A DNA stretch of 64,000 nucleotides, taken from contig OENT01000005.1 of assembly GCA_900239685.1 (NCBI GenBank), forward strand, positions 310,001-374,000. Direction: 5' to 3'. Source of the DNA: Rotaria macrura (Eukaryota; Rotifera; Eurotatoria; Philodinida; Philodinidae). This document shows, piece by piece, positions 36,801 to 49,600 of the stretch. Each line of letters starts with the position of its first letter. The stretch's first letter is position 1. The notes under the pieces were generated by a model that was given only the letters and a program-made list of their open reading frames with translations, was not told the origin of the DNA and did no database searches. The translations under genes were made by a program, and so were the position numbers.

Positions 36801-39254
36801 TTCTTTTTTGTTGTCAAATGATGAAGAAATAATGGAGACCATTTTGTCATAAATTATTCAGCATAGTGATCTCTATTCATCGACCTTACAAAAAGCATGA
36901 TAAAATGTTCTTGAAAGACATTAAATCTACAATGATCCTTTCCCCTAAGAATTATGTAATGAACTGGAGTATGTATTACAATCTTGTCATGTTTTGTATC
37001 CATACATATGTATCTCTGACGTTTGTTTGGTTTTTTTTTCTTTCCAATTTCATGATTTGAAACGTACAAATTTACATTATCAATCTACTGTTATCCTATT
37101 GCAATCATAGTGATGTGGACAAGAACATACGGTTTTCTGACTGATAGTCTTTTAGTACCGTATGGATTCTTTTGTGAATAGATGTTATATTCTTGTTTTC
37201 GATAGTGCGAGCATGACTGTTTCAATTTGGAGGAATTTAATTTTAGAATATATTTTCTGCGATGCATTAGTTTTAATGTAGCTTTTATCTTCTGTATATA
37301 AATTATGAAAATGGATTTAAGTAGGTTCATAGTTAAAAGAGAATATACTTAATACATTCTATATATGTCTAAAGGAATTAATTTGAATGAAAAAAAACAC
37401 AGGTCATGTTTTTCAAGATCGCTTCAATGTTAAAAAGTTGAGAAAACGTAAATGTTGAAGAAAAAGAAATTCATTACCACTGATTTGATAAAAAGGTTAT
37501 ACGCCTGCTGACATGATCATGTATCTATCATGTGTTTATAGAATAACATCAGTTGTTGTTCACCAAGATGAACATGCTTAGAAATTCTAGTTAGAGTTGT
37601 GCAAGGACATGCATATACATATGCATCATGCTTGCATTTATCTCTATTTTATATGGTCAGTAATATAAGAACCAGCATTGACAAGCTAGTGTTAAGACAT
37701 GTGCATGCCTGTAAATGCAGATTGAGTAGACAAGAAGCATACTTCTCAAGGCACTTTGTTGGCTTCTCTATACTCCCTCTCTCTCTCTCCTGAGGGATTT
37801 TCCGTTTCTTTTCCTTCATTCTTTCTTCCTTTCTTGCTCTGTATGTGTTCAAAAGAAGAGAGTATGAGAGAAAAAGATGCCCTCAGGTTTTATTAATTCT
37901 CTATGTTTTAGATGTGTATGGTTTACAATATTAAGACAAAAGAAGATGATTGAAACTGACAAGAAATTTTTCTTTTGACGGAGAAAGAAAATGAGAAAGA
38001 GATCGTTCGTTTGTAATATCCGGCTCTCAATGAGTAGCACTACTAGTTCAGATAAAAAACGAGGTAAGTAAGATAGTGGTTTCAAAACTTCTTCACATTT
38101 CCTTTCTTTTCTTTATCATCTTATTCACTATTACGTATTTATATCTATATGAATATATATATATATATATATATTCATATAACAATGTTTCATTTCTCAA
38201 CGATGATAATGACATTTTCACCATAGCTTTTTTGTGAAATCATATACTTTCTCATTCTATTGTTGTGATGTTTTAACTTTGCGCTTTCTTATTGTGTTTA
38301 AGTCTTTAGTTTCCGAGCACGAGTACGAGAAATGTGATAACGAAGAATTGCTATTTTTAAGATATGTTAAATGTAGACATATAATTATAATCGAAATTAA
38401 CTACAAAATGAGGTTAATGGAGGAAAAATCGTTTTTCAAAGGGACTGGTTCATGCATAGAAAAAAGGAAACTAAAAAATAGCAGTTCCAAAAAATAAAAC
38501 TCATCTATCTGTAAATTATATATTTTGGTTGAAATTCTAAAACTAGAGTATAACAATCGTTGGTGTAAAATCTACACAGGTTAAATAAGAAAATAAACTG
38601 TCGATTTAGCATGTAGCATAGATGTGCCCAACGAATTGTTTCTTTTTAATATTAAATATTAACAAGTAGAAGAGTATATATCTATCTTTTTGGTGCGGGG
38701 AATATTCCATTAATGAAAATCTTCTCTATCAAGCATAGAAAATTTAGAATATTTCCATGGATACAAGTTGAAGCTAGAAATTCATATATAAATAGTGTCT
38801 GATAGTTACATCCACATCCATTTGATCGTATACTTCATTAATTGAAAACAGGATGTTATTTTTTCTTGATGAATAATCTTGTTTCACCGGGCTTACGAAT
38901 TATATGTCTCATGTAGTAATCCATTATGAAACTAATTTATTGCTTGAAAAACTCTTTAAATGACATACGTCTCATAGCATAATAAAAAAAACAAATGAAT
39001 TGGAATCGTGAGTTTATGAAAATAGTTTTTCATTAAGTTTAACTCAGTTTTCTTTGTTTTCAGTAACGATCATATTCGAATGCAAATCTATTTAAGTATT
39101 TTATTGAATTTCATGTTCCAGTCTTGTGTGATAACCACAAGGGAAATTCATTAAAGCTTCAAACGAAAATCGTACATTGACCAATAATTATTTTCTTATT
39201 ATATTCATTCAATATTCTCTGCTCATTCTTATATTTTATTACCAATCTACACAA
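33836..39254. other. Gene-poor 5.4 kb
   Basis: No supported exon. One open frame on the plus strand (35366-35659) has mixed composition but starts at a GTG and has no homology I recognise. GA- and CT-rich tracts lie near 37770-37840, with an AT palindrome at 38146-38181. This stretch should include the promoters of both the Ser/Asn-rich gene (minus) and the GPCR (plus). Confidence 0.45.
38146..38181. repeat. Perfect 36-bp AT palindrome
   Basis: Two arms reading tatatgaat and attcatata flank an (AT)n core, making a perfect inverted repeat of 36 bp able to form a cruciform. It may be just an interrupted (AT)n microsatellite. Confidence 0.7.
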
Positions 39255-41570
39255 ATGATGGAAAATAGATTTGTACTCGGCATATTCGTTGCCATTATTG
39301 GTTTAATATTTCTTGGAACAATAATACTTAATCTTTTAGCGATTGTATATATTTTATCAAAGCGAGATAAAACAACAATTTCTACACTAGTCGTTAATTT
39401 AGCAATAGCTGATATCATTCATGCGAGTATGTAATAATCTTTTACAATTTGTTTTTCGAATCAATTTAAATTGTGTTTTTTGTTTTTTTTTATCGTATCA
39501 TTCTAGTGGGTATTATTTTTTTCACTAGTAATTTATTTACACGTAGTTGGATATTCGGTGAATTTGGTTGTAAATTTAGTTTAACTATTGATGTACTTTG
39601 TACAGTGGTAAGTAGTACTATTATTGGATCAGTAAGCAATAAGCAAGGGATTGAGTATAGATGGTTCACATAAAAGAACGTTCTTTTCTGTCTTCGACTT
39701 TTGACATAATCTTCTATTGTCATTTTAATTGAGTGATTCCATTGTTGAAATCGTATATCAGATCTTTTCAAAAATCAAAAATTTTAATTGTAGTTAATAG
39801 AAATTAAACTATCAGAATATCATCTTCTGATGAAAGTTTTTCTAGTTGATATTTTGAACTTTTTTAATTCTCAGAAGATTTCCAGTTTGTTTATTATGTA
39901 TGAATCCATGTCAAAGTAATAGTAATCCTACTAGGTTACAACATTGTACTTTGAATTTTATATTCTATTTTTATGGTAATTATCTAGAAAGATCATGGTC
40001 ATAGTGATTTTCTCTTGAGACACTTTAATTTTTTTTTGAGAGAGAAAAAAATCGGCATGCATTTCTTTGATCGCATGATAACTTTGACATGTCATATCTC
40101 ATCTTCATTAAAAACTATTCTCACGAGTGATATTTTATAATTATAAAACATGTTTATACGCAAAGTGCAGCAACCGTAAACCCATACTAGACATACACTG
40201 ATAACTCTCGATGATTTAATATTCCAGTACATCTCCCACAATCTTATTTTCTATTAAAGATTACAGATTGACATGTATAGTGATGTCGTTTATTTTCAGT
40301 AAAACTTAATTAACAACTAGGCTCTTCGAAAAGGATAGAGGCCAGTGTTCGAACATATTTCCAACTGATGAAGAAATGATATCATTATAACTCAGCAAGG
40401 CATCTAATGCTTCCTGAAATTTCACACAACATGCATGAAACATTCTTTAGAGTAATTCGTCATTATGCGAAATCTTGTTCAAGGATTGTTTAGAACATAG
40501 TGCTTTATAGAAGGACTAAATAATCTTGTAGAAAATAGATGAACAAAGTGTTTAATGATATGAAATAGGCAAAAACTTAAGAGGTGTAAGAGATTCGAAT
40601 TCCACAATAGTTCATATTAAAAAAGAGAGAGAAAATCTAACTAAACATGAATCAATTATTATTATACTTCCGTTTTCTTTATTTTTTTTTGTACGTCAAG
40701 GTCATTGTTTATACAGTTGCAGCTTTAAGTATTGAACGTTATATCGATGCCCGTTCAATTTTACCAGCAACGTTTCGTACATTAATTACATTTGTCTCAT
40801 TAGTTCTTACATGGACGCTTGGTCTTTTGGTATCATATCCATTTATTTTTTATACCTATCTTGATGTCAGTACACATACTATTAATATTCCAAATAAAAA
40901 TAATACAAATTTAACAATAATATCAACAACTACAACAACAAAAATGTTTTCTTGTCAATCATATTTAACAGAAAGAGCTTTGCTTGTACATGAAATCATT
41001 TTATACGTCATTGCTTTCATAATACCCTATTCAATAATTCTTTTATTTTCGTTGAAACTACTTAAATTTTTACGTGTTTGGTTGAAACGTAAACAAAAAC
41101 TAACATGTTCAAGTACAACAAGAAGACGAACCCGTGGTGTTAAACTTGTTCTATGTATTGTCTTGTCATTTCTCATATGTTTTACCCCGTTCTGGATATT
41201 TAAATTTTACACACGTTTTATTGTCGATGAAAATGTTGTTCGAAGGCCATTATTGCAACGTATTTTATCTTATGTACATTTACTTGTCGTTTTAATCAGT
41301 CATTTTGAAGGAATACTTAATCCATTATTTTTCATAGTTTTAACTGAACGCTTTTGTTTGACATTTTCTAAGCATCGACAACGGCGTACAAACTTGTTTG
41401 CCATACGATCATCGATTTCAACGTTTAGCGCAGAAAGAAAATCAAATAAACTATCGTTACCATCAACAACAAGTCCTAAAACTACAGACATGAACGGTCT
41501 TTTACTGTCAAGTAATAACCATCAATCGGAAAATAACAATCAAACATCTGATGTTATTCAAACTCTTTAA
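39255..41570 (+). CDS. Rhodopsin-family G protein-coupled receptor, probably peptide-type
   Basis: Three exons, 39255-39426, 39507-39607 and 40701-41570 (phases 1 and 0), give 380 residues. The ATG at 39255 starts MMENRFVLGIF. Seven hydrophobic segments are visible. TM1 carries ILNLLA (N26). TM2 carries NLAIADIIH (D53). W72-x-FG leads to C79 at the top of TM3. ERY (103-105) closes TM3. C176 in extracellular loop 2 is the likely disulfide partner. TM6 has CFTPFW (251-256), in which the usual CWxP is changed. TM7 has NPLFF (298-302) in place of NPxxY. The long Ser/Asn-rich C-terminal tail lacks further structure. The layout fits the peptide-binding branch. The ligand cannot be read from sequence; FLRFamide from the gene at 52716-53258 is one possibility only. 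Intron 2 is 1.1 kb and appears empty. Confidence 0.88.
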
Positions 41571-41656
41571 TGTTTTCTATAACGAAAAAAAAACAAGCAA
41601 TCGTGTGTGATTCTTCTATCTATGTGTTCAAAGCTTAAAATAGATTTGATAATCGA

Positions 41657-41662
41657 AATAAA
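41657..41662 (+). terminator. Possible poly(A) signal of the GPCR gene
   Basis: AATAAA lies 87 bp downstream of the GPCR stop codon, in good position for a 3' UTR end. Confidence 0.5.
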
Positions 41663-44531
41663 ATATATATTTACATACACACCTATATACAAGCATATAT
41701 ATATATACGTTTTGCGTTTGCTTAAGTAAATTATATAAATGAAACGAAGAAAAAATATTGCAAAAATGAGTTAAAATCTGTGAAACATATTATACTGATT
41801 TGCAATGTAGATGCCTTTTATTTTACTATTTGCGTTAAAAGAGTATCTTATCGAAATCAAAGGCATCCTCGCTTTATGCATGAAATTCCACTGAATTCCA
41901 AAAGAAAACATTTTAATCGGCACAAGCATGGATATCAATATGGTAATGAAAGAAATTAATATTTCCCAAGCAATGAGTATGAATAAGTACATTATATATG
42001 TATACAGTATATACATATATAAGACATAAGTACGATTCAATCGAGATTGAAAACGATGTGATCATAATTGTGTTCTCTTAACACAAGCAAGGAACGTTGA
42101 TGGAACTGCTGAAAGCATTTATTATATTCTATTTAAAAAAGATTTTATCATGATGATGACAATGAGAGTAAAATTTGATAGCTCTAATGCACTACAAAGT
42201 AGTGTGGAACATAGATTAATCTATTTATCGAATCGAACCAATGAAATCCATATTGGTGAAGATAACAGTATATAAGGAATGTAACTGTCAGATGTAAAAT
42301 ATCAGTCAATCAATGTCCAAAAATTGTATCGATTTTCTGTTTGTAGTTGGATTTTTTACATGGTTTCGTTCCAGTAACATGTATCTGTCTTTTGATAGTT
42401 GATAGAAATTCAACTTTATACATAAAATAGATATACAATTGAACTCATCGGCTATTCTATAACTTTATTTATTGATTCGAGAAAATTTTCAATATATTTT
42501 GCAGAAAAATAAAGGATATTTTTAACCGTTGCGAAATGTAATACTTTGAATATATAATAAAATTTGAATGATAATAGTGAACTTGATTGGAAATCTGATT
42601 TTTCAACTTACAAGATAGATCGGAATTAATCTAATAGATTTCATAGAGAAACACATTAAAATTGTTGATTTTTTTTCATTCAATAAGTTACGCATAATTT
42701 GCTCGGATATCTAAAATGATAAATCATTGTTTCAAGAAGAGATTAAGTTACAACTGGATGACCAACAACAGTTTCCCACCAAATCAACTAAAAACCAGGT
42801 CTGAAATGGGTTGCTCATTTTGAGATACAGCTCAGCTTTGACCGGAAAATCGTTCTCTTTCTTGACATTCAGTTTTTAAATACATTTTTAATGAAAATTT
42901 ATGTAACAATGGAAAATCTTTGGAGTGTACAGGATTATTTTACGCATACTTGGTTCTTACTCGGACTGGATGACTGACTATAGCTTGAGATTTTTTTTGA
43001 ACTTCCTGTTTTTTATGATTCTTCGCACATTAGACAATCCAGGAAAGAAAGATTCTTAAGAATGTTTCAAACCATCGATATTTTCTCATAGCACTACATC
43101 AAATTAAAATACAGAAAAGTACAATCATGATATATACGTACACATGTACATGTTTGTTTATCGAAGAACAACACTGAAATTATTTTGATAGAATTCTAGA
43201 AAACTTGTACGGTTATTGAAATATCAGGAAAATGTTTCAGATCTTTTCGCATTGAATTTTCATCAAAGGGAAGCATAAGTGTATTTTAAGTTCTCTTTTC
43301 GTCAACGAATCATTCATAAAAGACAGCCCATTGCAAACAATGTTGTGCAGTACACGGCCATTTTTAATAATACTGCATGTTCCCATACCAGATGATGAGT
43401 ATTGTTTAGTCTCTAACAATTACAATGGAGTATGCCTACAGAGAAATCAATACTCATATCGATGGACTCGTCTGATGCTCATTCATTGACTGCATTAGAT
43501 ATCTGTAATATTGCTAAACATAAGCTAGTTGATTTTCTAGCATGAAATATCAACTAAATCGTTCCCATTGCAAGAGAAACATGTTAAGATATGTTGGTCT
43601 ATGTAAACGTTTGAGCACTTGGCGATGTTTCTAAAATAATGAGTTGCAGCAATTTTTTTAAAATTCGTTGACTCCATCTGAAAATGTCTGAATCGAACTT
43701 AGCCGGATGTACGGTTAGACGATGAATATTTGAAATTTCTATGGTAGAAGCTGATTTGCTGAAAGATACTATCCTTCTTCATTACCAAACAATAACATTT
43801 TACTGATTTGTAAAGGATATGCTGTAGTGTGTTGTGAGAGATAAGAGTGCATAAAAAATCGAAGTACATATTAGAATTTTCATATACATTTTGATTTCTT
43901 CTCTTGTCATGGTTAAGTTTTACGCTGATCGATGTTCTCCTTGTGCTAGAAGCTTTTTTTAGATGATTCCAATGAAGAAATGTGTCAATAAACGAATGTC
44001 ACTCTTGCAATGAAATATAATACTTCGCTAGAGCATGATTTGTTCAATAACATAAATTTTATTTCTCAATCAAGAACTTGCATTTTATCGAGATATAAAA
44101 TTTCCATTGTTAATAAAAATAAAAGTCACGACATTTTTTCTGCATGCCTATACAAAAGGGACAGATGAGTGTTGCTATGTTTTTTCGTTCTCAATCGTAT
44201 GAGTCAATATCAACTTTATTTTCTATGGCAAGCTTCAGTTTTTTTTCTTTCTTCGTTGTTGTTATTTGACAAAAATGTTTCTCACATACACGCACAAAGT
44301 ATGAAGTAACTTCAAGTGAAAACAAGAAGAATAATCATGCATGTTTTTAAGTTGCAATTTTTTTTCGTTCTATCCGAGAAAAAGTCTCACGTCATTCAGT
44401 TAAGAGAACCTTGGTAAACGAACACGAACAAAATTTTTAATCCATTTGCTACCATTTTCTTTATTCATTCTCTTCCTATTTCATTTCGGAGTAACGCAGC
44501 ATTGCACAAGAGCATCTAGAGTCGTACAAAG
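41663..44531. other. Intergenic stretch between GPCR and ART-TPR gene
   Basis: No supported exon. Short frames such as 41771-42040 and 43237-43419 (minus) lack motifs and splice support. A less AT-rich patch at about 42740-42860 stands out slightly from its surroundings and could be an old repeat fragment, but no terminal repeats are visible. Confidence 0.45.
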
Positions 44532-44593
44532 GTAATCGGCTACTTTTGACACCGATAACAACACAGCTTATTGATCTCGCATATTCCAGTAAC

Positions 44594-46459
44594 ATGGGTC
44601 CCACACACAGTTCTGACAAATCAAAACGATCGCAAAATTTGAAATATAATATTATTACTCCTGATATTTATGACACAAGTTGGGTTGAAGCATTTGAAAA
44701 ATCGATTACTTTTGTTTGGTGTGACGCATCTATTGGTACAGAAAGCCATGTTGATGATGATACAAATACCATAAGACAACTAGCACGTATTGTTAATCAA
44801 AATCGACAGCTGGTACATACCTTTAATGAATTAAATGCCTGTCTAGAATTTATTAAAGATCTTGATAGTGTATGCCTGATTATATCAGGTACAATGGGTC
44901 AAGAACTTGTACCAATAATTTATAATCTTCCACAAGTACAATTAATATATATATTTTGTTTCGACCTAAAAACACATACTATATGGGCAAAACATTATCC
45001 AGATAAAATTCAAGGAGTATTTAACAATATAATTGATGTATGTGAGTCATTAAAATCCGTGCTGAAAAATATACCATTTACTGATTTTGATCGAATAGAA
45101 TTTGATGTAATTTGTTATAAACATCCATCTTCCTCATCATCATCAAATGATACTGATTTATATGTGATGTATTCAACACTAAATAAAGTCATTCTATTAA
45201 ATATGGAGTCATCAGAACACGGTAAACAAGATATGATAAATTATTGTCGAGCGGAATATAAAAGTGATTATCAAGTTTCATTAATTAATGATCTCGAAAA
45301 GAATTATTCAAAATGTAATCCAATACGGTTGTTTACAAAGAGCAATTTTTTTCAAGGTATAATTAATCGTGCATTACGTACAAATGATCTTTATGCATTG
45401 TGTTCGATGCATCGATTCATAAAAGATCTAGATTTAAAACTTTTACAATTGTACAATAATCAGGGAAAATCGACTGAACCAATCAATTTATATTTTGGTC
45501 AATTCTTATCGACAAGTGATTTTGACAAACTACGAAATAACATTGGTGAACTAATGATTATCAATCAATTTATATTTGCCAATCCCGAACAAAGTATTGC
45601 CGTTATTTATATTGAACAGCAAAAACAATCTGTATCAAAAACTAATACTATTAATGTAGTTTTTCATATTCATATTGATTCAAAAACCGAAGCAATTGTT
45701 TCATATGCTAATATTGGTTCTATAAGTCAGTTAGTTCATGAAAAAGAATATCTTATATCGATGTTTAGTGTATATCGTATTGATAAAATTGAACAACATT
45801 CTGATCTATCATCGATATGGGTTATTCATATTACATTAATTGGTAAAAATGATCGAAAATATAATGAGCTAATACCAAATATGATTGATGATCAATTAGA
45901 AGAAACCGATTTAACAGTCGTTGGTTATACAATAAGGAGTCAATTACATCTGTTCCAGTCATCATATAAATTATTTAAACAAGCTCTCGGGAAAAATTTA
46001 CAGCAACTTCGACGAATCATTATGCATTTCAATATGGGTGTTATTTATTATGCTTTTGCTGATTACGATAAATCTATGTGTGAATATCAATATATACGAG
46101 AATCTAGATCCACTTTTTGTCAACCAAATGATCCATGTCTAATATCTGTATATTCAAATATGGCATTAGTCTATGAACAACAGCAGCATTTCAACGATGG
46201 TCTTTTATGTGCCTACGATGCATTGCGACTCGCTAATACATTTCCAAATGATCCCACGTTGAAAAAAGAACTTGAAACTGCATGCTATTTCAATCTTGGT
46301 ACAATACATGATCAAGAAAATAGAATATCTGAAGCACGAAGATTTTATGAAGAAGCATTAAAAATTCGACAGGAATATTTACCATTAGGTCATCCTGATA
46401 TAATTATTCTACAAAGATTACTTACTCTACTGTTAGACAGACGAGTAGAATCGTTTTAA
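44594..46459 (+). CDS. ADP-ribosyltransferase-like domain with TPRs (bdelloid-type architecture)
   Basis: A single coding exon gives 621 residues. The ATG at 44594 is used because the upstream in-frame codons lie inside an apparent 5' UTR intron (44532-44589, GTAATC...ttccag). Residues about 38-160 form an alpha/beta domain (FVWCDASIG, CLIISGTMGQELVP, QLIYIFCFD) of unknown function. Residues about 298-425 resemble arginine-type ADP-ribosyltransferases: YFGQ (300-303), GELMIINQFIFANPEQ (318-333), EKE (383-385) and a closing FSVYRIDKI. TPRs fill about 473-615 (NMGVIYYAFADYDKS, NMALVYEQQQHFNDG, NLGTIHDQENRISEA). In active members these sites read YRGQ and STS, so the Arg and the STS serine of the R-S-E triad are replaced (F301, F328-A329-N330). 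Only the E-x-E remains, which suggests a pseudo-enzyme or binding module. No signal peptide is seen, so it is likely cytosolic. Confidence 0.85.
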   Translation: MGPTHSSDKSKRSQNLKYNIITPDIYDTSWVEAFEKSITFVWCDASIGTESHVDDDTNTIRQLARIVNQNRQLVHTFNELNACLEFIKDLDSVCLIISGTMGQELVPIIYNLPQVQLIYIFCFDLKTHTIWAKHYPDKIQGVFNNIIDVCESLKSVLKNIPFTDFDRIEFDVICYKHPSSSSSSNDTDLYVMYSTLNKVILLNMESSEHGKQDMINYCRAEYKSDYQVSLINDLEKNYSKCNPIRLFTKSNFFQGIINRALRTNDLYALCSMHRFIKDLDLKLLQLYNNQGKSTEPINLYFGQFLSTSDFDKLRNNIGELMIINQFIFANPEQSIAVIYIEQQKQSVSKTNTINVVFHIHIDSKTEAIVSYANIGSISQLVHEKEYLISMFSVYRIDKIEQHSDLSSIWVIHITLIGKNDRKYNELIPNMIDDQLEETDLTVVGYTIRSQLHLFQSSYKLFKQALGKNLQQLRRIIMHFNMGVIYYAFADYDKSMCEYQYIRESRSTFCQPNDPCLISVYSNMALVYEQQQHFNDGLLCAYDALRLANTFPNDPTLKKELETACYFNLGTIHDQENRISEARRFYEEALKIRQEYLPLGHPDIIILQRLLTLLLDRRVESF

Positions 46460-46677
46460 ATAACAACGATGAATGATTCATGCACTTGAGAATTTCTTTC
46501 AATTTCAAACTCAAGCCTTCCTTTTAGTTTGCACATACAAAAATGGATTCATTTTAATAAGCATAAATATTGGATGTATGAATTACAAGTCTAATGCGTT
46601 TTTTAATTTAAAATAGAATGTATTTTGATATTTTTAATGTATATATGTGCAAAATTGTCCCGTTGATTTGTATCTTA

Positions 46678-46683
46678 AATAAA
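46678..46683 (+). terminator. Possible poly(A) signal of the ART-TPR gene
   Basis: AATAAA occurs about 220 bp downstream of the stop codon at 46457-46459. Confidence 0.4.
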
Positions 46684-49600
46684 CTAAATGAATATCGAAA
46701 ATCTATCCATTGATGTATTCACCAATGATCAAAATTAATCGAATCCCAAACTGTTATTTTTAGAACTGTAAAAAATCGTTGCTCTTTCTCGATTCTCAAT
46801 TTTTCGCGGCCAAAGATTAAAAATTCAACATCAACAATAAATGAAAAAGTAGAGTCGAAGAAGCTCAAGTGCTATTCGATCTATGCTTTGATGCGTATTT
46901 TTTTAATGAAGGTAAGCATTTCGAAACCTTATGGTGTTTTTATAGTTAATAACAGTTTTCATCATAAGCCAAAAAAGCAATTGTGTATTAGAGAAATAAA
47001 AGTGTATCGTAATCTTGTACACAATCATTGGAAATGATTTTAACAAATTTAATAAATCTATCAAAAAGATTCAAGTATTTTCAATCTCCGAAATCTTCTT
47101 CTTTTCCCAGTACGAGAAAATTTTATATATATGGAGAAAACACTAGAAATGAAATTTATCACGTTAGACATTCAAGTTACAAGTTTTACTATTACCAGCA
47201 CTCGTTTTAATAGAAAAAGTCCCACTCACTTCTGCTATCATCACACCTACATTCTAGAGGGACTAATAGAACTGATCTATCACTAACATGTAAATCGTTT
47301 TTCTAATCGACGTTGATTTATTATGCAGCCAATTGATATCAAAAAAAGACTTCATTGTGCCATCCTAAGTTACTTGAATGTTTTACTAGAACAGACTTTA
47401 GACTAGAGACCGGTATTATGTTACTAATAGATTATTCAAATGGAATTATCTAAATATTTGAAGAAGAACTACATTAAGAAAACGTTTGGCATCCGTTTTC
47501 CAGATTTGATATAATTAGTACCATTAAATGTCTTGTGTCAATTAAATATTCTAATAACTAGCTAACTAGTTATCTAGTATTATATTTTGTTTTTTCATAT
47601 GAATATCAATAGTGTCAATTTTCAACGTTTTTTTCTTAAATTTATAGAAAAATCTTTGCATTCTTGATGCTTATGCACACATCTTCTACAGCAAGAATTA
47701 TTGTGTTAATTCTTTCTTTCAGAATCTATCCTATATAGTGTCTCTTTTTAGATTATGTCAACGGATAGTTGCCATGATAAATACAATCTCTAGTAGAAAT
47801 GAACAAATTTTTCTTAGACAATTTCCTGAATAAAAAGGAAAAGAATTTCATTCCGATTGGAAAACGATGATTCATCAGACATGCAAGTACATATATTTGC
47901 ACACACGCAACGAACATACTAGAAATTCATCGAATCAAAATGCTTAGATTAAGTTAGGACAAAGATCAGTGATGAATATCATCGCTTGGCTATACTTTTT
48001 ATTAACTATTGTGTCAGTTCGACGTATGGTGAGCAGCAGTAAATCTTAACTTCAACTGGACTTCAGCAGTCGTAAAATATGATAATACGTTTTTTTACGT
48101 CCTACAAAATGCAGAGAAGAAAAAAGAAACAGAACAGGGAAAATAATGAAAATGTCAACCTATTTTTTCAATGCAATGTATTATGATAATATTCGTCAGT
48201 AACTCATTAATACTAAAAAAGCTAAACGGCCGGAAACTGATCAATTAAGAAAGATAACAATTACAGTCGATCAAAAGAAATAAACTTGATTAATTGAAGA
48301 AAAACGTATTTAATTAAATACAAAAAAAAACTCTAGTCAATCTTAAAACATTAGTATTATTATTTTCATGACATCTGCATGATCTGCTTTATAAATAGAG
48401 CACAGTACTAATTATGAACAATTGATTACACGATGAAATAATATCAGCCACTGTAAATAGAAACAATAGGTGATTGAATTATTGATTAATTAATATGTCC
48501 TATCTTCAACATTATCATATTTTTAGAAAGTTCTCGGTCGTTATTTTCCGATTTTTGCAAAATCAAGGTCACTAGTCAATTACTCTGTTGAATGATTGAA
48601 CTTGCATCCAATAGCCTGTATACCTAACGGCAATACTATTGAAGTTTTCAATGAAAAAACTATGGTTATATATTTTCTTAAGTAAGATATGCAAAATAAG
48701 CTTACTAATATTACTGTATGATACTTTTAAAAGATGATGACAAAAAGTACTCGAACTATACTCAGACTCTTGATTTTTCGACGGTAGATGAAACTAATTT
48801 TATCGTTCAACAATTTAGATTGAAATAATCGTATCTCTTGTAAAATTATCTGTATCAGCGTTAAATAAATATTCAATACGCTCATCAAGAATAACGAATC
48901 AAATAATGAATTTCTTTTTAGCACAATATGTATATATTTGTACATTCTGTTCTTTGAAAATACTGTTAATTAGATTATATTTCTTATTCGAATAATCATC
49001 AATCTAATCCATTAAATATTTGACAAGGATTAGAGTAACTCAATCTTTTGTGAAATACTTTTTTTTATTGTTAACTGAATGATGATTAATATTAGATGAA
49101 AAACTCATTGAGAAAGATATTAATACATTACAGGTATTTATATTTCATGAATTTATTTTAATCTCATGCTGAAATCCGTTAATAGTTTATGCTTCGAATT
49201 TGCGTCGTTAAATGAATATTTAATATTATATCATAAAGAACATTCTCTCTTCAATTTACACAACCAACTGTGTCCTCGAAGAAATTATATGAAAAAGCTT
49301 CTATTTTAAACATGACATTTCAGATTGGATTCCAACTTTTTGAATAGCAATATTAGATCATCTTGAAGCATTATTTGCCCTTCAATGAATTAGTATGCGG
49401 AGTTCAGTTGAAATTTTGCCATCATTTGTTAATAATGAAATAAAGATCGAAAGGATTGATTTGTCGATTGAATACACACATTAAAATCGTTTTTCTGATA
49501 AGAACTAGTCAATTCATTTCAGTCATTTCCTATATATTACGATGGAATTTATCCATCATCGTTTTCAACATAAATAGCGCTCTATCAAACTAAGCTCTAT

